Source: Bifidobacteriaceae bacterium
GTDB lineage: Bacteria; Actinomycetota; Actinomycetes; Actinomycetales; WQXJ01
Direction of reading: 5' to 3'
NCBI GenBank assembly: GCA_031278075.1
Contig: JAITLE010000118.1
Span: 1 to 21,462 of the forward strand
DNA: 21,462 nucleotides
Shown: positions 8,213 to 16,628 of the stretch, one piece after another
Position numbering within the stretch: the stretch's first letter is position 1
How the letters are laid out: each line of letters starts with the position of its first letter
Program-made: the position numbers and the translations under genes
Notes under the pieces: model-generated
Database searches by the model: none
What the model was told of the DNA's origin: nothing
The model's input: the letters and a program-made list of their open reading frames with translations, nothing else

Positions 8213-8943
8213 TCTCCGGCCTCCTCGCCTGCCAACCATTGCGTGAACGACTCGGGCAGCGCCCGGCCACTCAACCCTCGCAGATTGATGTTGACGGAAC
8301 AAGTCACGTCCCAAGATCCATCGGCGTCATCCTGGGTCAGCTGCGCGACGGTCCAGTCCGCCATCTCCATCCCGGGCGTCGCGTTCAACGTGTCGATCCA
8401 TTCGGCCAACCCGACGAGCGTCGGCACCCGCAGCCGCAGGATGATCACGCCGACCCGCCTTGGCGCCAGCGGGTTCGCCGACTCCGACATCGCCTCGGTC
8501 GCAGTCATCCCCGAGGATCCGATCGCGGTGACGACCGCCCCCTCCGGCTTCGACTTGAGCAGTTCCGTGAGCAGCACGGGCCACGCGATCTCGTAAGCCA
8601 TCGAGGCGGTCAACGCCGCTTGCGAGGCCGCGATCCGATCCTTCAGCTCTAAGAGTTCGGTGTACTGTTCGCGGTCCCGCTTCAAGCTCTCCGCCGCGGC
8701 TTGTTCGTCAGCCAGGGCACGTTCGGCGGCGCCGCGCAGCGTCATCACGCCGACTTGCCCGATGCCGATCGCCGCCACCGCGCAGACCGTCACCGCCCCA
8801 GCCATGTTGCGGCGGACGCGGCGTTGGCGGGCGGACGCGACTGACGGCGGCAATAGGTTGACGCAGGCCAGCCTTGGCCGTCCCGCCATGCATAGGCCCG
8901 CGGGTGTGGCGAGTGCGCCGGCGGTTGGTGGATGGTCGCGCAT
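8209..8943 (-). CDS. PilN-like type IV pilus assembly protein
   Basis: 244 residues. The N-terminal CVNLLPP (NLLP at 29-32) matches the conserved (I/V)NLLP segment with which PilN binds PilM in characterised systems. It is followed by a basic stretch, one membrane segment (about 47-69), a coiled coil (about 72-115) and a C-terminal alpha/beta domain. The start at 8943 has AAGGA 11 bases upstream; the internal Met19 has no visible ribosome site, although most PilN proteins begin close to the NLLP motif. PilM itself is not encoded in the window, so the partner must be elsewhere. The stop overlaps the pilO start by four bases. A 63-base gap separates it from the preceding prepilin gene, the largest gap in the operon. 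Confidence 0.82.
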   Translation of the reverse strand: MRDHPPTAGALATPAGLCMAGRPRLACVNLLPPSVASARQRRVRRNMAGAVTVCAVAAIGIGQVGVMTLRGAAERALADEQAAAESLKRDREQYTELLELKDRIAASQAALTASMAYEIAWPVLLTELLKSKPEGAVVTAIGSSGMTATEAMSESANPLAPRRVGVIILRLRVPTLVGLAEWIDTLNATPGMEMADWTVAQLTQDDADGSWDVTCSVNINLRGLSGRALPESFTQWLAGEEAGE

Positions 8944-9006
8944 TTGAGGGGTCGTCCTTACTTGGTGTCTATTGGGTTGGTTGTCGGTCGGTGGCTTTGA
9001 GGGTTG

Positions 9007-10911
9007 TCACCGCAGGGCGGGGGGCGCGTCTGTGCGCTCCACCCAGGTGATGACCCACGTGCCGTTCTTGATTGGGGAGAACAGCAGCGGGGAACTCTTG
9101 GTGAGGCTTTCGTTGTACGTGTATTCCTTACGGTAGCCGCTGTACAGGGCTCCTGTCTGGTCATCGTGGTAGCCGACTATCCCGCGGAAGCGCTGTGCGA
9201 TCGAGCCGTACAGCTTGAGGGTGCCCAGCGGGCCGCCCTCTTTCCAGTTCTGCAGGCCGAAGCCAGCGGTCTCGGCGTACATGGCGGCGTCGATCCTAAG
9301 CACGGTGGTGTCGCCGTCGTAGTCGTGGTTCTGGGTCCATGTCGGATCACGGCCGAGTTCGGCTGCGGTGGACCAGATGTAGCGGCCGCCGGAGGGCGTG
9401 GACGTGTGGCTCACCATGATCGGGTTGTAGATCTCGATGGAGCCGCCCGAGATGACGCCCAAGAGATTCGTGGCCGGGTCCTCGGCGACCAGGTCGCCGG
9501 TGATGACGACCGAGCCGTGCGCCGCCACGGTCACGCTGGCGCTGAAGCTGCCCTCGACGAAGAGATTGCCGATCCCGTCCTGTTTGGACGGCAACGTCAT
9601 CGCCTTCTCGTATGTGTACTTCACGCCCGGTCCCGCTGCGGCGCCCGTGTAGGTGCCGAGCTGCAGCCCGTCGCCGATGGCGCCGGACGGGATCATGGTG
9701 TGCGCCACACCAGAGCCGGCCACGTCCACGTAGATCAAATCGTCCGCGGGGATGTCGACCTCGACGCCGCCGGAGCTGGCGAGCGCCGCCGGCGTGCCGC
9801 AGCCCGGACGGTTCGTCACGGTGTGGCGCGACCAGACGCGCATCTTCGTGCCGTCGAAGACGATCCTGGTGGGGCCCTGATAGAGGCAGCCCCTGCCGCC
9901 CTGGGTCGCCGCTTCCCGCGGGTCGTCGGTGCTGGGGAGCTGGAGCGGCCCGTCCCGGTAGGTCGGCATCACGCCGAAGTCGGCCGTGCCGTCGACACAC
10001 CGGTTCCAGGTGGCGGGGTCAGCCGCTTGAGCGCCTTGGCATTTCGGGTCGAAGGTGGAGAACCGGTCGGTGAATTTAGCGCCGGACGAGCGGATCGTGT
10101 CGTTGGAGTGGACCGGGCCGTCGATCACGTCGCCCGCCACGAAGTCCGGCACAGCGCACTCGAACGACAGCCCCTTGTTGACGTAGGTGCGCCGCACGGG
10201 GCTGGTCGGGCTCATCTGCCACTTGTAGCCGAGCTCGTTGGTCCCGCCGGCCTGCGTGCCCAGCGAATAGCCGCCGCCGCAGCCCTGCGAAGTCAGTTGG
10301 TTCGGGCCGTAGACGCTCTCCGCCGGGTCGTTCGTCCAGGTCCGGTACGTGGTGTAGTCCGTCGGGTCCGCCAACTCGTAGTCCGTGAAGTAGAGCCATT
10401 TGTCGGACGCCTCCCGGCCGACGTAGCCCTTGAGGGACCGGACGACATCGCCCGCCCGGCCTGTCGAGAGCACCTCCACCTGCTCGGTGATGGGTGAATA
10501 CGTGGTGATCGCGAAGTGGTATTCCTGCCGGTCGCCGATGCTCTCCCACTGGACTGCTGTGCTGTCGTTCCAGCCACACGGTTCCGCGAAGTAATCGCCT
10601 TCGGGGCCGCCGGTCGCCTCGTCGCGGCAATACGGATCGGACGGGTCGGAGACCTCCGAAAGATAAGTCGGGTCGCCGCGCAGCTGCGCCAGCAGGTCGC
10701 TCAGGCCCGATTGGGCCGCGGCCAGGGCCAGGTCGGTGTCTTGTTGGTGCCGCGAGTACTTGATCGACTGCGAGAGGAAGGCGAACGTCCCGAGCACTGT
10801 GACCATGATGACCACAGCCGCCACCAGCACCACGACCATCGTGATGCCGGCCTCGCCGGAGCGGGCCGGGACGGGCGGACGGGAACTCCGCGGAAGCGTG
10901 ACGCCAGCCAT
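9007..10911 (-). CDS. Large PilX/GspK-like prepilin
   Basis: 634 residues from ATG 10911, which overlaps the upstream stop as TGATG and has GGAG nine bases before it; an ATG 15 bases further upstream (10926) is less well supported. The N-terminus has a basic leader, then SGEAG followed by ITMVVVLVAAVVIMVTVLG, a class III prepilin-like helix. Predicted cleavage after Gly22 leaves Ile at +1 and Val, not Glu, at +5. Missing Glu+5 is characteristic of GspK, the tip subunit of type II secretion pseudopili. The large extracellular part is Gly/Thr/Ser/Asp-rich with several Cys and a beta-rich look, including a VHSNDTI stretch and repeated GGS/ATNLLG segments typical of filament-surface beta-helices. 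Exact fold is not assigned. Confidence 0.78.
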   Translation of the reverse strand: MAGVTLPRSSRPPVPARSGEAGITMVVVLVAAVVIMVTVLGTFAFLSQSIKYSRHQQDTDLALAAAQSGLSDLLAQLRGDPTYLSEVSDPSDPYCRDEATGGPEGDYFAEPCGWNDSTAVQWESIGDRQEYHFAITTYSPITEQVEVLSTGRAGDVVRSLKGYVGREASDKWLYFTDYELADPTDYTTYRTWTNDPAESVYGPNQLTSQGCGGGYSLGTQAGGTNELGYKWQMSPTSPVRRTYVNKGLSFECAVPDFVAGDVIDGPVHSNDTIRSSGAKFTDRFSTFDPKCQGAQAADPATWNRCVDGTADFGVMPTYRDGPLQLPSTDDPREAATQGGRGCLYQGPTRIVFDGTKMRVWSRHTVTNRPGCGTPAALASSGGVEVDIPADDLIYVDVAGSGVAHTMIPSGAIGDGLQLGTYTGAAAGPGVKYTYEKAMTLPSKQDGIGNLFVEGSFSASVTVAAHGSVVITGDLVAEDPATNLLGVISGGSIEIYNPIMVSHTSTPSGGRYIWSTAAELGRDPTWTQNHDYDGDTTVLRIDAAMYAETAGFGLQNWKEGGPLGTLKLYGSIAQRFRGIVGYHDDQTGALYSGYRKEYTYNESLTKSSPLLFSPIKNGTWVITWVERTDAPPALR

Positions 10912-11651
10912 CAGATCCGGCTCCATTCGTTGATGTGGTAGTAGCGGTAAATGGTCGACTCGACTTCGCGGCCCGCCACGGTCGAACCGACGGTGACGCG
11001 CAGCTCCAAGGCCAAGATCCGGCCGAAATCGGCCGAGACCTGGTGTTCGGGCTTGGTGATGACGCCGGTCTGGGCGTTTGGGGCGCCGCCCTGTTGCACG
11101 TGGTACGTGAAGATCGGCTCATCCTGGCGGACGCCACGCGCCACGGGCATGTCCTCGAAGAGCGCCGCCGGGCAGTTCAAAGCGCCGTAGTCACAGAACG
11201 TCGACGTGCCGGCGACCAGCTCTTTGGGGCTCTGGACGCAGCGGTGCAACGTGCCCGGATCGGCCTCGCCGGACCAGCACTTCTCGCCTAGCTGGATTGT
11301 GATCAAGCTCAGCGCCCCTTTGCCTCCCGCGGAGTCCAGCGGCAGCGCCGAGGTGAATGAGACCTTGTTCGGCTCGGCCACCTGGACGGCGCCCTTGTCG
11401 GACAGTTTCAGCTCGTCGGCGAGAGGCGCGGTGGCGTAGGTCAAAGCCTCGGAGAGCCAGACGCTCGCCTTGCGGATCTCGGCCGTCTGGTTTTCGCGGA
11501 CGAGGTTGACGGCATCGTTCCTCAACACGTTCACGGTCACCGCGGCGAGCAAAGCGAACACCGTGGCGCCGATCGCGATCACCATGATCAGCTCGGTCAA
11601 GGACATACCCGCGTCGCCGCGTCCTGAGGCGGCCTCCTGACGTTCGATCAT
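10911..11651 (-). CDS. PilW-like minor prepilin
   Basis: 246 residues from ATG 11651, which overlaps the upstream stop as ATGA; longer in-frame extension into the upstream gene is rejected. The leader MIERQEAASGRGDAG is followed by MSLTELIMVIAIGATVFALL, a textbook prepilin processing site: cleavage after Gly15, Met+1 and Glu+5 (Glu20). The rest is a globular beta-rich pilin head with a few cysteines (for example around CDYGALNC) that may form a disulfide. Size and operon position between PilV-like and PilX-like genes suggest a PilW/GspJ role in the pilus-tip initiation complex. Confidence 0.85.
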   Translation of the reverse strand: MIERQEAASGRGDAGMSLTELIMVIAIGATVFALLAAVTVNVLRNDAVNLVRENQTAEIRKASVWLSEALTYATAPLADELKLSDKGAVQVAEPNKVSFTSALPLDSAGGKGALSLITIQLGEKCWSGEADPGTLHRCVQSPKELVAGTSTFCDYGALNCPAALFEDMPVARGVRQDEPIFTYHVQQGGAPNAQTGVITKPEHQVSADFGRILALELRVTVGSTVAGREVESTIYRYYHINEWSRI

Positions 11652-12718
11652 GCTGCGTTGACCTGCACAGTCTTGGATTCGCCGGGGCCAAGTTCGACAG
11701 TCACCGGCGCTGAGCCGCCGGCTGTGACGAAGTAGGTCCCTGGGTAGACGTTGCCGAACTGGGCCAGGCCGACCGCGTCGAGAGTCGCCTGGCGGGCGCC
11801 TCCCAGCGTGCCGGAGGCGGGTTCGATCTGGGCCGAGAACACGCCCGAGATGTCGCCGGTGACCAACACGGTCACTTGGGCGGCCCGGTCGTATGGAGGG
11901 AACTCGACAATTCTGGACGCGCCGGGCAGGACCTCGGTCACCTCCATGATCGGCGTCTCGGCGCCGCCGGGGGTGATCCACGTGCCGGACTGGCCGCCCA
12001 GCAGCCGCACGGTGTACGTGGCGCCGTTGGTTTGCGGGGGCGTGACCTCGACCACCGCGCAGCCTTTCGAGTTGGTCACCACCGGGCCAGGGGGGCCGCC
12101 GTGGCCCAAGACCTCGACCCGGACACCGGCGCGGGCGGCGCCCGTGGCGCCAGCCACCCCCTCGACGCGGATCGCGAGCAGCGCCCGGGCCGGGTCGAGA
12201 CCCAACGTCTCGCCGCGCCGGGGCGGGAAGAACTCAGCGGCGACGTGTGGCCGCGTGCTGGCGCCCATGCCTTGCCACGTCACGGTGACCGTGACCAGCG
12301 TCCCGTAGACCTTCTTGTCGCCGATTGTCTCGCTGTCGCAAGCCGAGCCGGAACTGGCTTCGCGGAGTTCGGCGCGACGCTCGACCCGGTAGGTTTGGCC
12401 GTTCAACGCGAACGCGAACTCCGGATCACCGGAGTCGAGTTCCGCCGGGAGGTTTGGATTGACCGCGAGCCCAGCGTCGCGCAGCGCCCCGGAGCCGCGG
12501 CCGTCGGTGATCTCCTGGGACGCCAGATCAAGCTCGCGCTGAGCGAGCGAGCTGGCTGCGGCGCGGGCGCGACTGTCGCGGCTGGTCCGCACTCCGCTGG
12601 AGAGCAATAGGCTGGCGGCGGTCACGACTGTGGCCAACAGCGCCACCGAGACGATCACCTCGACGAGTGAGGCGCCCGTGTCGAAAGCGCGGCGCGGCCA
12701 GCGGCCTCTTCCGCTCAT
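11648..12718 (-). CDS. PilV-like prepilin with extended Ig-like C-terminus
   Basis: 356 residues, first gene of the pilus operon, with GGAG about ten bases before the ATG. After a basic leader the motif DTG/ASLVEVIVSVALLATVV gives prepilin cleavage after Gly15 and Glu+5 (Glu20), as in PilV/GspI pilins. A pilin head follows to about residue 185. The remainder looks like two beta-sandwich modules of the carboxypeptidase-regulatory or CNA-B type: AGVRVEVLG...TNSKGCAVVEV (about 205-280) and VTVLVTG...DAVGLAQFGNVYPGTYFVTAGG (about 285-345). Such modules are common in Gram-positive surface proteins and are larger than usual for a minor pilin. Confidence 0.82.
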   Translation of the reverse strand: MSGRGRWPRRAFDTGASLVEVIVSVALLATVVTAASLLLSSGVRTSRDSRARAAASSLAQRELDLASQEITDGRGSGALRDAGLAVNPNLPAELDSGDPEFAFALNGQTYRVERRAELREASSGSACDSETIGDKKVYGTLVTVTVTWQGMGASTRPHVAAEFFPPRRGETLGLDPARALLAIRVEGVAGATGAARAGVRVEVLGHGGPPGPVVTNSKGCAVVEVTPPQTNGATYTVRLLGGQSGTWITPGGAETPIMEVTEVLPGASRIVEFPPYDRAAQVTVLVTGDISGVFSAQIEPASGTLGGARQATLDAVGLAQFGNVYPGTYFVTAGGSAPVTVELGPGESKTVQVNAA

Positions 12719-13131
12719 TTGAAGCGATCTCCGATCTTGGTTTGGCGTGGGGTTTCAGTTGCGGCGCGATCCGCAGGGAGCCCCGGCCGTGATCGTGCCG
12801 GACAGCCAATGTAGGAGAGGCCGGCCGGGCGTGCCACATCGCGAGCGGGGCTTTTCGCGCTCGGCGGAACGATTGGGTTTGACGTGCTCGGCCGGCGCCA
12901 AGGGCCCCGAATCATCCACAGGCTTTTCCACAGAGGCGGCGCTGTCCCAGCAAGAGGTTGTGGACAAAGTGCGCCGACCTGTGGACGTTGTGCGTGGCGA
13001 TCGGTGGATAACCCATTTCACCTGCGGAAACAGGTGATCAGGCCGGAACGGGCGAAAGAGTTGTGCTGTGGATAAGGCCTATGAGACACTCTGGCCGCGG
13101 TGGCGGACCGCATCCGCCCGCGCTTGCCCGG
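12719..13131. promoter_or_regulatory. Non-coding gap with a cluster of DnaA-box-like sites (12912-13075)
   Basis: No convincing gene lies in these 413 bases. Six 9-mers resemble the DnaA box: TCATCCACA (12912-12920, plus), TTTTCCACA (12924-12932, plus), TTGTCCACA (12959-12967, minus; the actinobacterial consensus), ACGTCCACA (12980-12988, minus), TTATCCACC (13003-13011, minus) and TTATCCACA (13067-13075, minus; perfect E. coli consensus). A 7-bp palindrome TCACCTG/CAGGTGA lies at 13018-13037. A TACATT -10-like hexamer for the pilus operon is at 12808-12813 on the minus strand. No strongly AT-rich unwinding element is obvious. Candidates are an origin, a DnaA titration site, or a DnaA-controlled promoter. 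Confidence 0.6.
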
Positions 13132-14070
13132 TCAAACGCTCATATTGGCCGCGGCCGCCTCGACGACCTGCGGTTTGATCAGGATCCGGTGGTGGCCCAG
13201 ACCGTGTGTGGTGACGAGGCGGACACCCGGCCAGCGCGCCTGGATATCCTGCGAGACGCTGTACGGCGACTCCTTGTCGGCGTCGTCGTGGATCACCAGC
13301 GTGTCCGGCAGCCGCCCGGTGGCGCCCATCGCCGCGATGTCGAAGTCCGCCAGATGGCCCTTGGCGCGCCGCTCCATCTCCTCGACCAGCATGCGTGCCG
13401 CCCGTCTCCCGAAGCCCAGCGACCGCGCGAACTGGCGCGCGACCTGCACCATGTCCGGGCTGGGCGAGACGAGTGTGAGCCGCTCGGGCGTCATCCGGCC
13501 GCTCAGGTAGGACCGACACACCGCCGCGCAGCCGAGCGAGTGCGCGATCACGCCGTCGGGTTGTCCGAGCTTCGCGGCCAGAGCGTCGAAGGAACGCATC
13601 AACTCCCCGCCGGACGAATGCCGCGCGCCGTCGATCCCCGGCCCCGAGTCGCCGTGGGACAGCGCGTCCGCCGCGACCACCCGGAACCCGGCGTCCGTCA
13701 ACGGCGCCACGAAAGCGGCCACCTGCCCACGCCACCCGCCCCAGCCGTGCATCAGCCAGATCGTCTTCGGGTTGTCCGATGCCGTGCCGACCGCCTCAGG
13801 ACCGGAGAAGGGTTCCCAAGTCTCCACAGCGAGCGGACTGGTCAAACCCACGTCGATCATCTCGATCCGGCCCAGCCACGGCCGGTTGTCCTTCCTGCGG
13901 CCGGGGTTGCCCGGCAGCTTGCACCAGACGCGAGCCGCGGCTTTGCCCGCCAATCTGGGTGTGACCAGCCCACCGCCCACAAAACCGATCCAGCCCACCG
14001 TGCGGATCAGTCGCTTGCGCAGGGGCGGTTTGCGGCGTGGCGCCTCGGTGGGCAATCGGACTTCAGGCAT
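13132..14070 (-). CDS. Alpha/beta-hydrolase family protein
   Basis: 312 residues, soluble hydrolase fold of unknown substrate. A basic, mildly hydrophobic N-terminus (RKRLIRTVGWIGFVGGGLV) may be a membrane anchor. The oxyanion-hole motif is HGWGG (about residue 110). The nucleophile elbow is AHSLG, with Ser178; the usual first Gly is Ala. The acid is probably Asp265 in HDDADKESPY, matching the HGxxD position of the fold, and the base His293 or His294 in GLGHHRIL. No lid-domain or substrate motif lets me say esterase, lipase or something else. It is divergent from the GH65 gene with 41 bases between starts, and no Shine-Dalgarno precedes the ATG. Confidence 0.85.
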   Translation of the reverse strand: MPEVRLPTEAPRRKPPLRKRLIRTVGWIGFVGGGLVTPRLAGKAAARVWCKLPGNPGRRKDNRPWLGRIEMIDVGLTSPLAVETWEPFSGPEAVGTASDNPKTIWLMHGWGGWRGQVAAFVAPLTDAGFRVVAADALSHGDSGPGIDGARHSSGGELMRSFDALAAKLGQPDGVIAHSLGCAAVCRSYLSGRMTPERLTLVSPSPDMVQVARQFARSLGFGRRAARMLVEEMERRAKGHLADFDIAAMGATGRLPDTLVIHDDADKESPYSVSQDIQARWPGVRLVTTHGLGHHRILIKPQVVEAAAANMSV

Positions 14071-14111
14071 GCAGCCCAGGTTAGCGTCACGCCAGATAGT
14101 AAGGTGGCCCG
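14071..14111. promoter_or_regulatory. Divergent, probably leaderless promoter pair
   Basis: On the minus strand TAACCT (14078-14083) ends seven bases before the hydrolase ATG and there is no ribosome site. On the plus strand TAAGGT (14100-14105) ends six bases before the GH65 ATG. TANNNT placed 6-8 bases before the start codon is the known layout of leaderless transcripts in actinobacteria. For GH65 the overlapping AAGGTGG could instead serve as a ribosome site. The 41-base spacer means each -35 region would fall in or next to the opposite promoter. Confidence 0.5.
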
Positions 14112-16628
14112 ATGGGCGCGCAGCCGCTAGAAGACCCGCTAGACCGGACCCGCTTCCCGGTGGACCCGTGGGCGCTGGTCGAACTCCGTCAAGACCTCGG
14201 CGATCTGGGCAAGACCGAGACGTTGTTCGCGGTCGCGAACGGGTACATCGGCCTGCGCGGCAACCCCGAAGAAGGCAGGGTCGCCCACGAACACGGCGCC
14301 TACGTCAACGGCTTCCACGAGACCTTCAGGATCAGGCACGCCGAGGACGCCTACGGCTTCGCGACGGCCGGCCAGACAATGGTCAGCGTGCCGGACGCGA
14401 AAGGGATCCGGCTCTACGTCGACGACGAGCCGTTCCTCGCGACCGTGGCGGACCTGCCACGCTACGAGCGCCGCCTCGACTTCCGGGCTGGGACGTTGGC
14501 GCGGACGCTGACGTGGCGCACGGCATCGGGCAACACGGCGCAGATCGCCACGACGCGGATGGTCTCGTTCGCCGAGCGACACCTCGTGGTCATGACATAC
14601 GAGGTGACGTTGCGGCGAGACGCGCCGCTCACCCTTGTCTCGTTGGCGATCAACCGGCAGGACGGCGAGGACGAATACCACGTGTCCGGGCCGGACTCCG
14701 GCGTGCTCGGCTGGGACCCGCGCAAAGCGGAGACGTTCCGGTCGCGGGTCTTGCGGCCGGAGCTGGCGAGTCTGGACGAGGCGACCGGCCGGATCGCGCT
14801 GGGCTACCGGGCGACGAACTCCGGGATGACGGTGGCGCTCGGGGTGGACCACACCCTCGAGACGGAGTGCCCGTTCACCCGGCAGGACAAGGTGACGGAC
14901 GATTTGGCGGAGACCCGGTTCACTGTCGCGGCGCGGGCCGGCGCGCCGATCCGGCTGGTCAAACTGGTCGCGTACCACACATCCCGCGGCGTCCCGCCGG
15001 CTGAGCTGGCCGCGCGCTGCGACTTGACGCTGGACCGCGCGCGGCGCGCCGGGCTGGACAAGCTGCGCCGGGACCAACGTGAGTTCTTGGACGATTTCTG
15101 GGCCAGGTCGGACGTCGAGGTGCGTGGCCAAGGCGCCACCCAGCAAGCGGTGCGCTGGAACCTGTTCCAGGTGCTGCAAGCCGCGGCGCGGGCGGAGGGC
15201 GCCGGGATCCCGGCGAAAGGCGTGACCGGCTCAGGCTACTCGGGGCACCACTTCTGGGATTCCGAGATCTACGTGCTGCCGTTCTTGACCTACTCCTCGC
15301 CAGGGTGGGCGCGGAACGCGCTGCGCTACCGGCACACCATGCTCGACGCGGCCCGGCGACGGGCGCGGGAGCTGTCCGAGGGCGGGGCGCTGTTCCCGTG
15401 GCGGACCATCAACGGTGAGGAGGCCTCGGCGTTCTACGCGGCGGGGACCGCGCAGTACCACATCGACGCGGATGTGGCGTATGCGCTGGTCCAGTACGTG
15501 TCAGCGACAGACGACTGCGATTTCTTGGCGCGCGAGGGGATCGACATGTTGGTTGAGACCGCGCGGATGTGGCAAGGGCTCGGGTTCATGCGGGCGGACG
15601 GGTCCGGCGGGCCGGCCGAGTTCCACATCCACGGGGTGACCGGCCCGGACGAGTACACGGCGGTGGTCAACGACAACCTGTTCACGAACGTGATGGCGCG
15701 GTTCAACCTGCGCGCGGCGGCGGCCGCGGTGCGGCAGATCGAGCGCGCCAACCCGCTCGCCTACCGGGAGGCTGTGGCTCGGCTCGGCTTGGCCCCGGAG
15801 GAGGTGGCGGATTGGGAACGGGCCGCGGCCGCGATGCACATCCCTTATGACGCGGCGCTCGGGATCCATCCCCAGGACGACCAGTTCTTGTTCAAGGAGC
15901 TGTGGGACCTCGCCGCGACGCCCGCAGACCAGCGTCCGCTGCTCCTGCACTACCACCCGTTGGTGATCTACCGCTTCCAAGTGTTGAAACAGGCCGATGT
16001 GGTCATGGCCGAGTTCTTGTGCTCCCACGAGTTCACCGCGGAACAGAAGTTGGCGGACTTCGACTATTACGACCCGTTGACGACGGGGGATTCGTCGCTC
16101 AGCGCTGTGGCGCAGGCGATCATGGCCGCGGAGGTGGGGTATCAAGAGCTGGCGCAGAAGTATTTCGCCGCGGCTTTGTACGTGGATCTGGACGATTTGC
16201 ATGGCAACGCCGCCGATGGCGTGCACGTCGCGTCCGCGGGCGGTGTCTGGTCCACTCTGGTGTGCGGTTTCGGGGGGATGCGGGATGGTTGCGGCAGGCT
16301 CTCATTCGATCCACGGCTGCCCGAGCTGTGGGAGGGGATCACCTTCCAGCTGGCCTACAAGGGCGCCCGGTTGGCGGTCGAGTTGACCCAGACGGGGATC
16401 CAGTTCACCCTGCTAGCCGGCGCCGCGGTGGAGGTCTGGGTCCGGGGGGAGCCTGTGCTGGTGACCGCGGGCGCCGCGGTCTCCGTGCCGCCCGCCGGGC
16501 AGGGCCCGCGTCTGATCGGCGCGCCGACCGCGCGGGACATCGCGGGCACGCGGCGCTCGGACGGGTCGGTCATCACGGCATCGGTCCCGCCAGCGGTGGA
16601 TCCGGCGCCGCCGGAGTCGGCGGCTTAA
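14112..16628 (+). CDS. Glycoside hydrolase family 65 protein (disaccharide phosphorylase type)
   Basis: 838 residues, similar in layout to mycobacterial Rv3401. GH65 enzymes mostly cleave alpha-glucosides such as trehalose, maltose or kojibiose with phosphate, giving beta-glucose 1-phosphate. Landmarks in order: NGYIGLRGN (about 44-52), the N-terminal beta-sandwich with RRLDFRAGTLART, GHHFWDSEIYVLPFL at the start of the (alpha/alpha)6 barrel core, GVTGPDEYTAVVNDN with the general acid Glu514 (codon 15651-15653), and TTGDSSLS with Ser661-Ser662, the region that binds phosphate in phosphorylases. Length is normal for the family. A beta-phosphoglucomutase gene, a frequent partner, is not adjacent. 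Substrate cannot be decided from sequence. The C-terminal 30 residues are Pro/Ala-rich. Confidence 0.9.
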   Translation: MGAQPLEDPLDRTRFPVDPWALVELRQDLGDLGKTETLFAVANGYIGLRGNPEEGRVAHEHGAYVNGFHETFRIRHAEDAYGFATAGQTMVSVPDAKGIRLYVDDEPFLATVADLPRYERRLDFRAGTLARTLTWRTASGNTAQIATTRMVSFAERHLVVMTYEVTLRRDAPLTLVSLAINRQDGEDEYHVSGPDSGVLGWDPRKAETFRSRVLRPELASLDEATGRIALGYRATNSGMTVALGVDHTLETECPFTRQDKVTDDLAETRFTVAARAGAPIRLVKLVAYHTSRGVPPAELAARCDLTLDRARRAGLDKLRRDQREFLDDFWARSDVEVRGQGATQQAVRWNLFQVLQAAARAEGAGIPAKGVTGSGYSGHHFWDSEIYVLPFLTYSSPGWARNALRYRHTMLDAARRRARELSEGGALFPWRTINGEEASAFYAAGTAQYHIDADVAYALVQYVSATDDCDFLAREGIDMLVETARMWQGLGFMRADGSGGPAEFHIHGVTGPDEYTAVVNDNLFTNVMARFNLRAAAAAVRQIERANPLAYREAVARLGLAPEEVADWERAAAAMHIPYDAALGIHPQDDQFLFKELWDLAATPADQRPLLLHYHPLVIYRFQVLKQADVVMAEFLCSHEFTAEQKLADFDYYDPLTTGDSSLSAVAQAIMAAEVGYQELAQKYFAAALYVDLDDLHGNAADGVHVASAGGVWSTLVCGFGGMRDGCGRLSFDPRLPELWEGITFQLAYKGARLAVELTQTGIQFTLLAGAAVEVWVRGEPVLVTAGAAVSVPPAGQGPRLIGAPTARDIAGTRRSDGSVITASVPPAVDPAPPESAA

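Noticed and set aside
8213..8314. Upstream extension of pilO
   Set aside because: The extension lies within pilN; the ATG at 8212 has an ATGA overlap and strong ribosome site, and begins directly before the membrane segment.
11652..11981. Upstream extension of the PilW-like gene
   Set aside because: It lies within the preceding prepilin gene and would bury the prepilin leader; the ATG at 11651 gives a normal 15-residue leader.
12755..13021. Small minus-strand open frame in the gap
   Set aside because: Its sequence is produced by the DnaA-box repeats, it has no ribosome site or known domain, and it would cover the box cluster.
13073..13130. Possible remnant of a dnaA start after the last DnaA box
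   Set aside because: The plus-strand translation near ETLWPRW is only faintly like a DnaA N-terminus and stops soon; too short to support.
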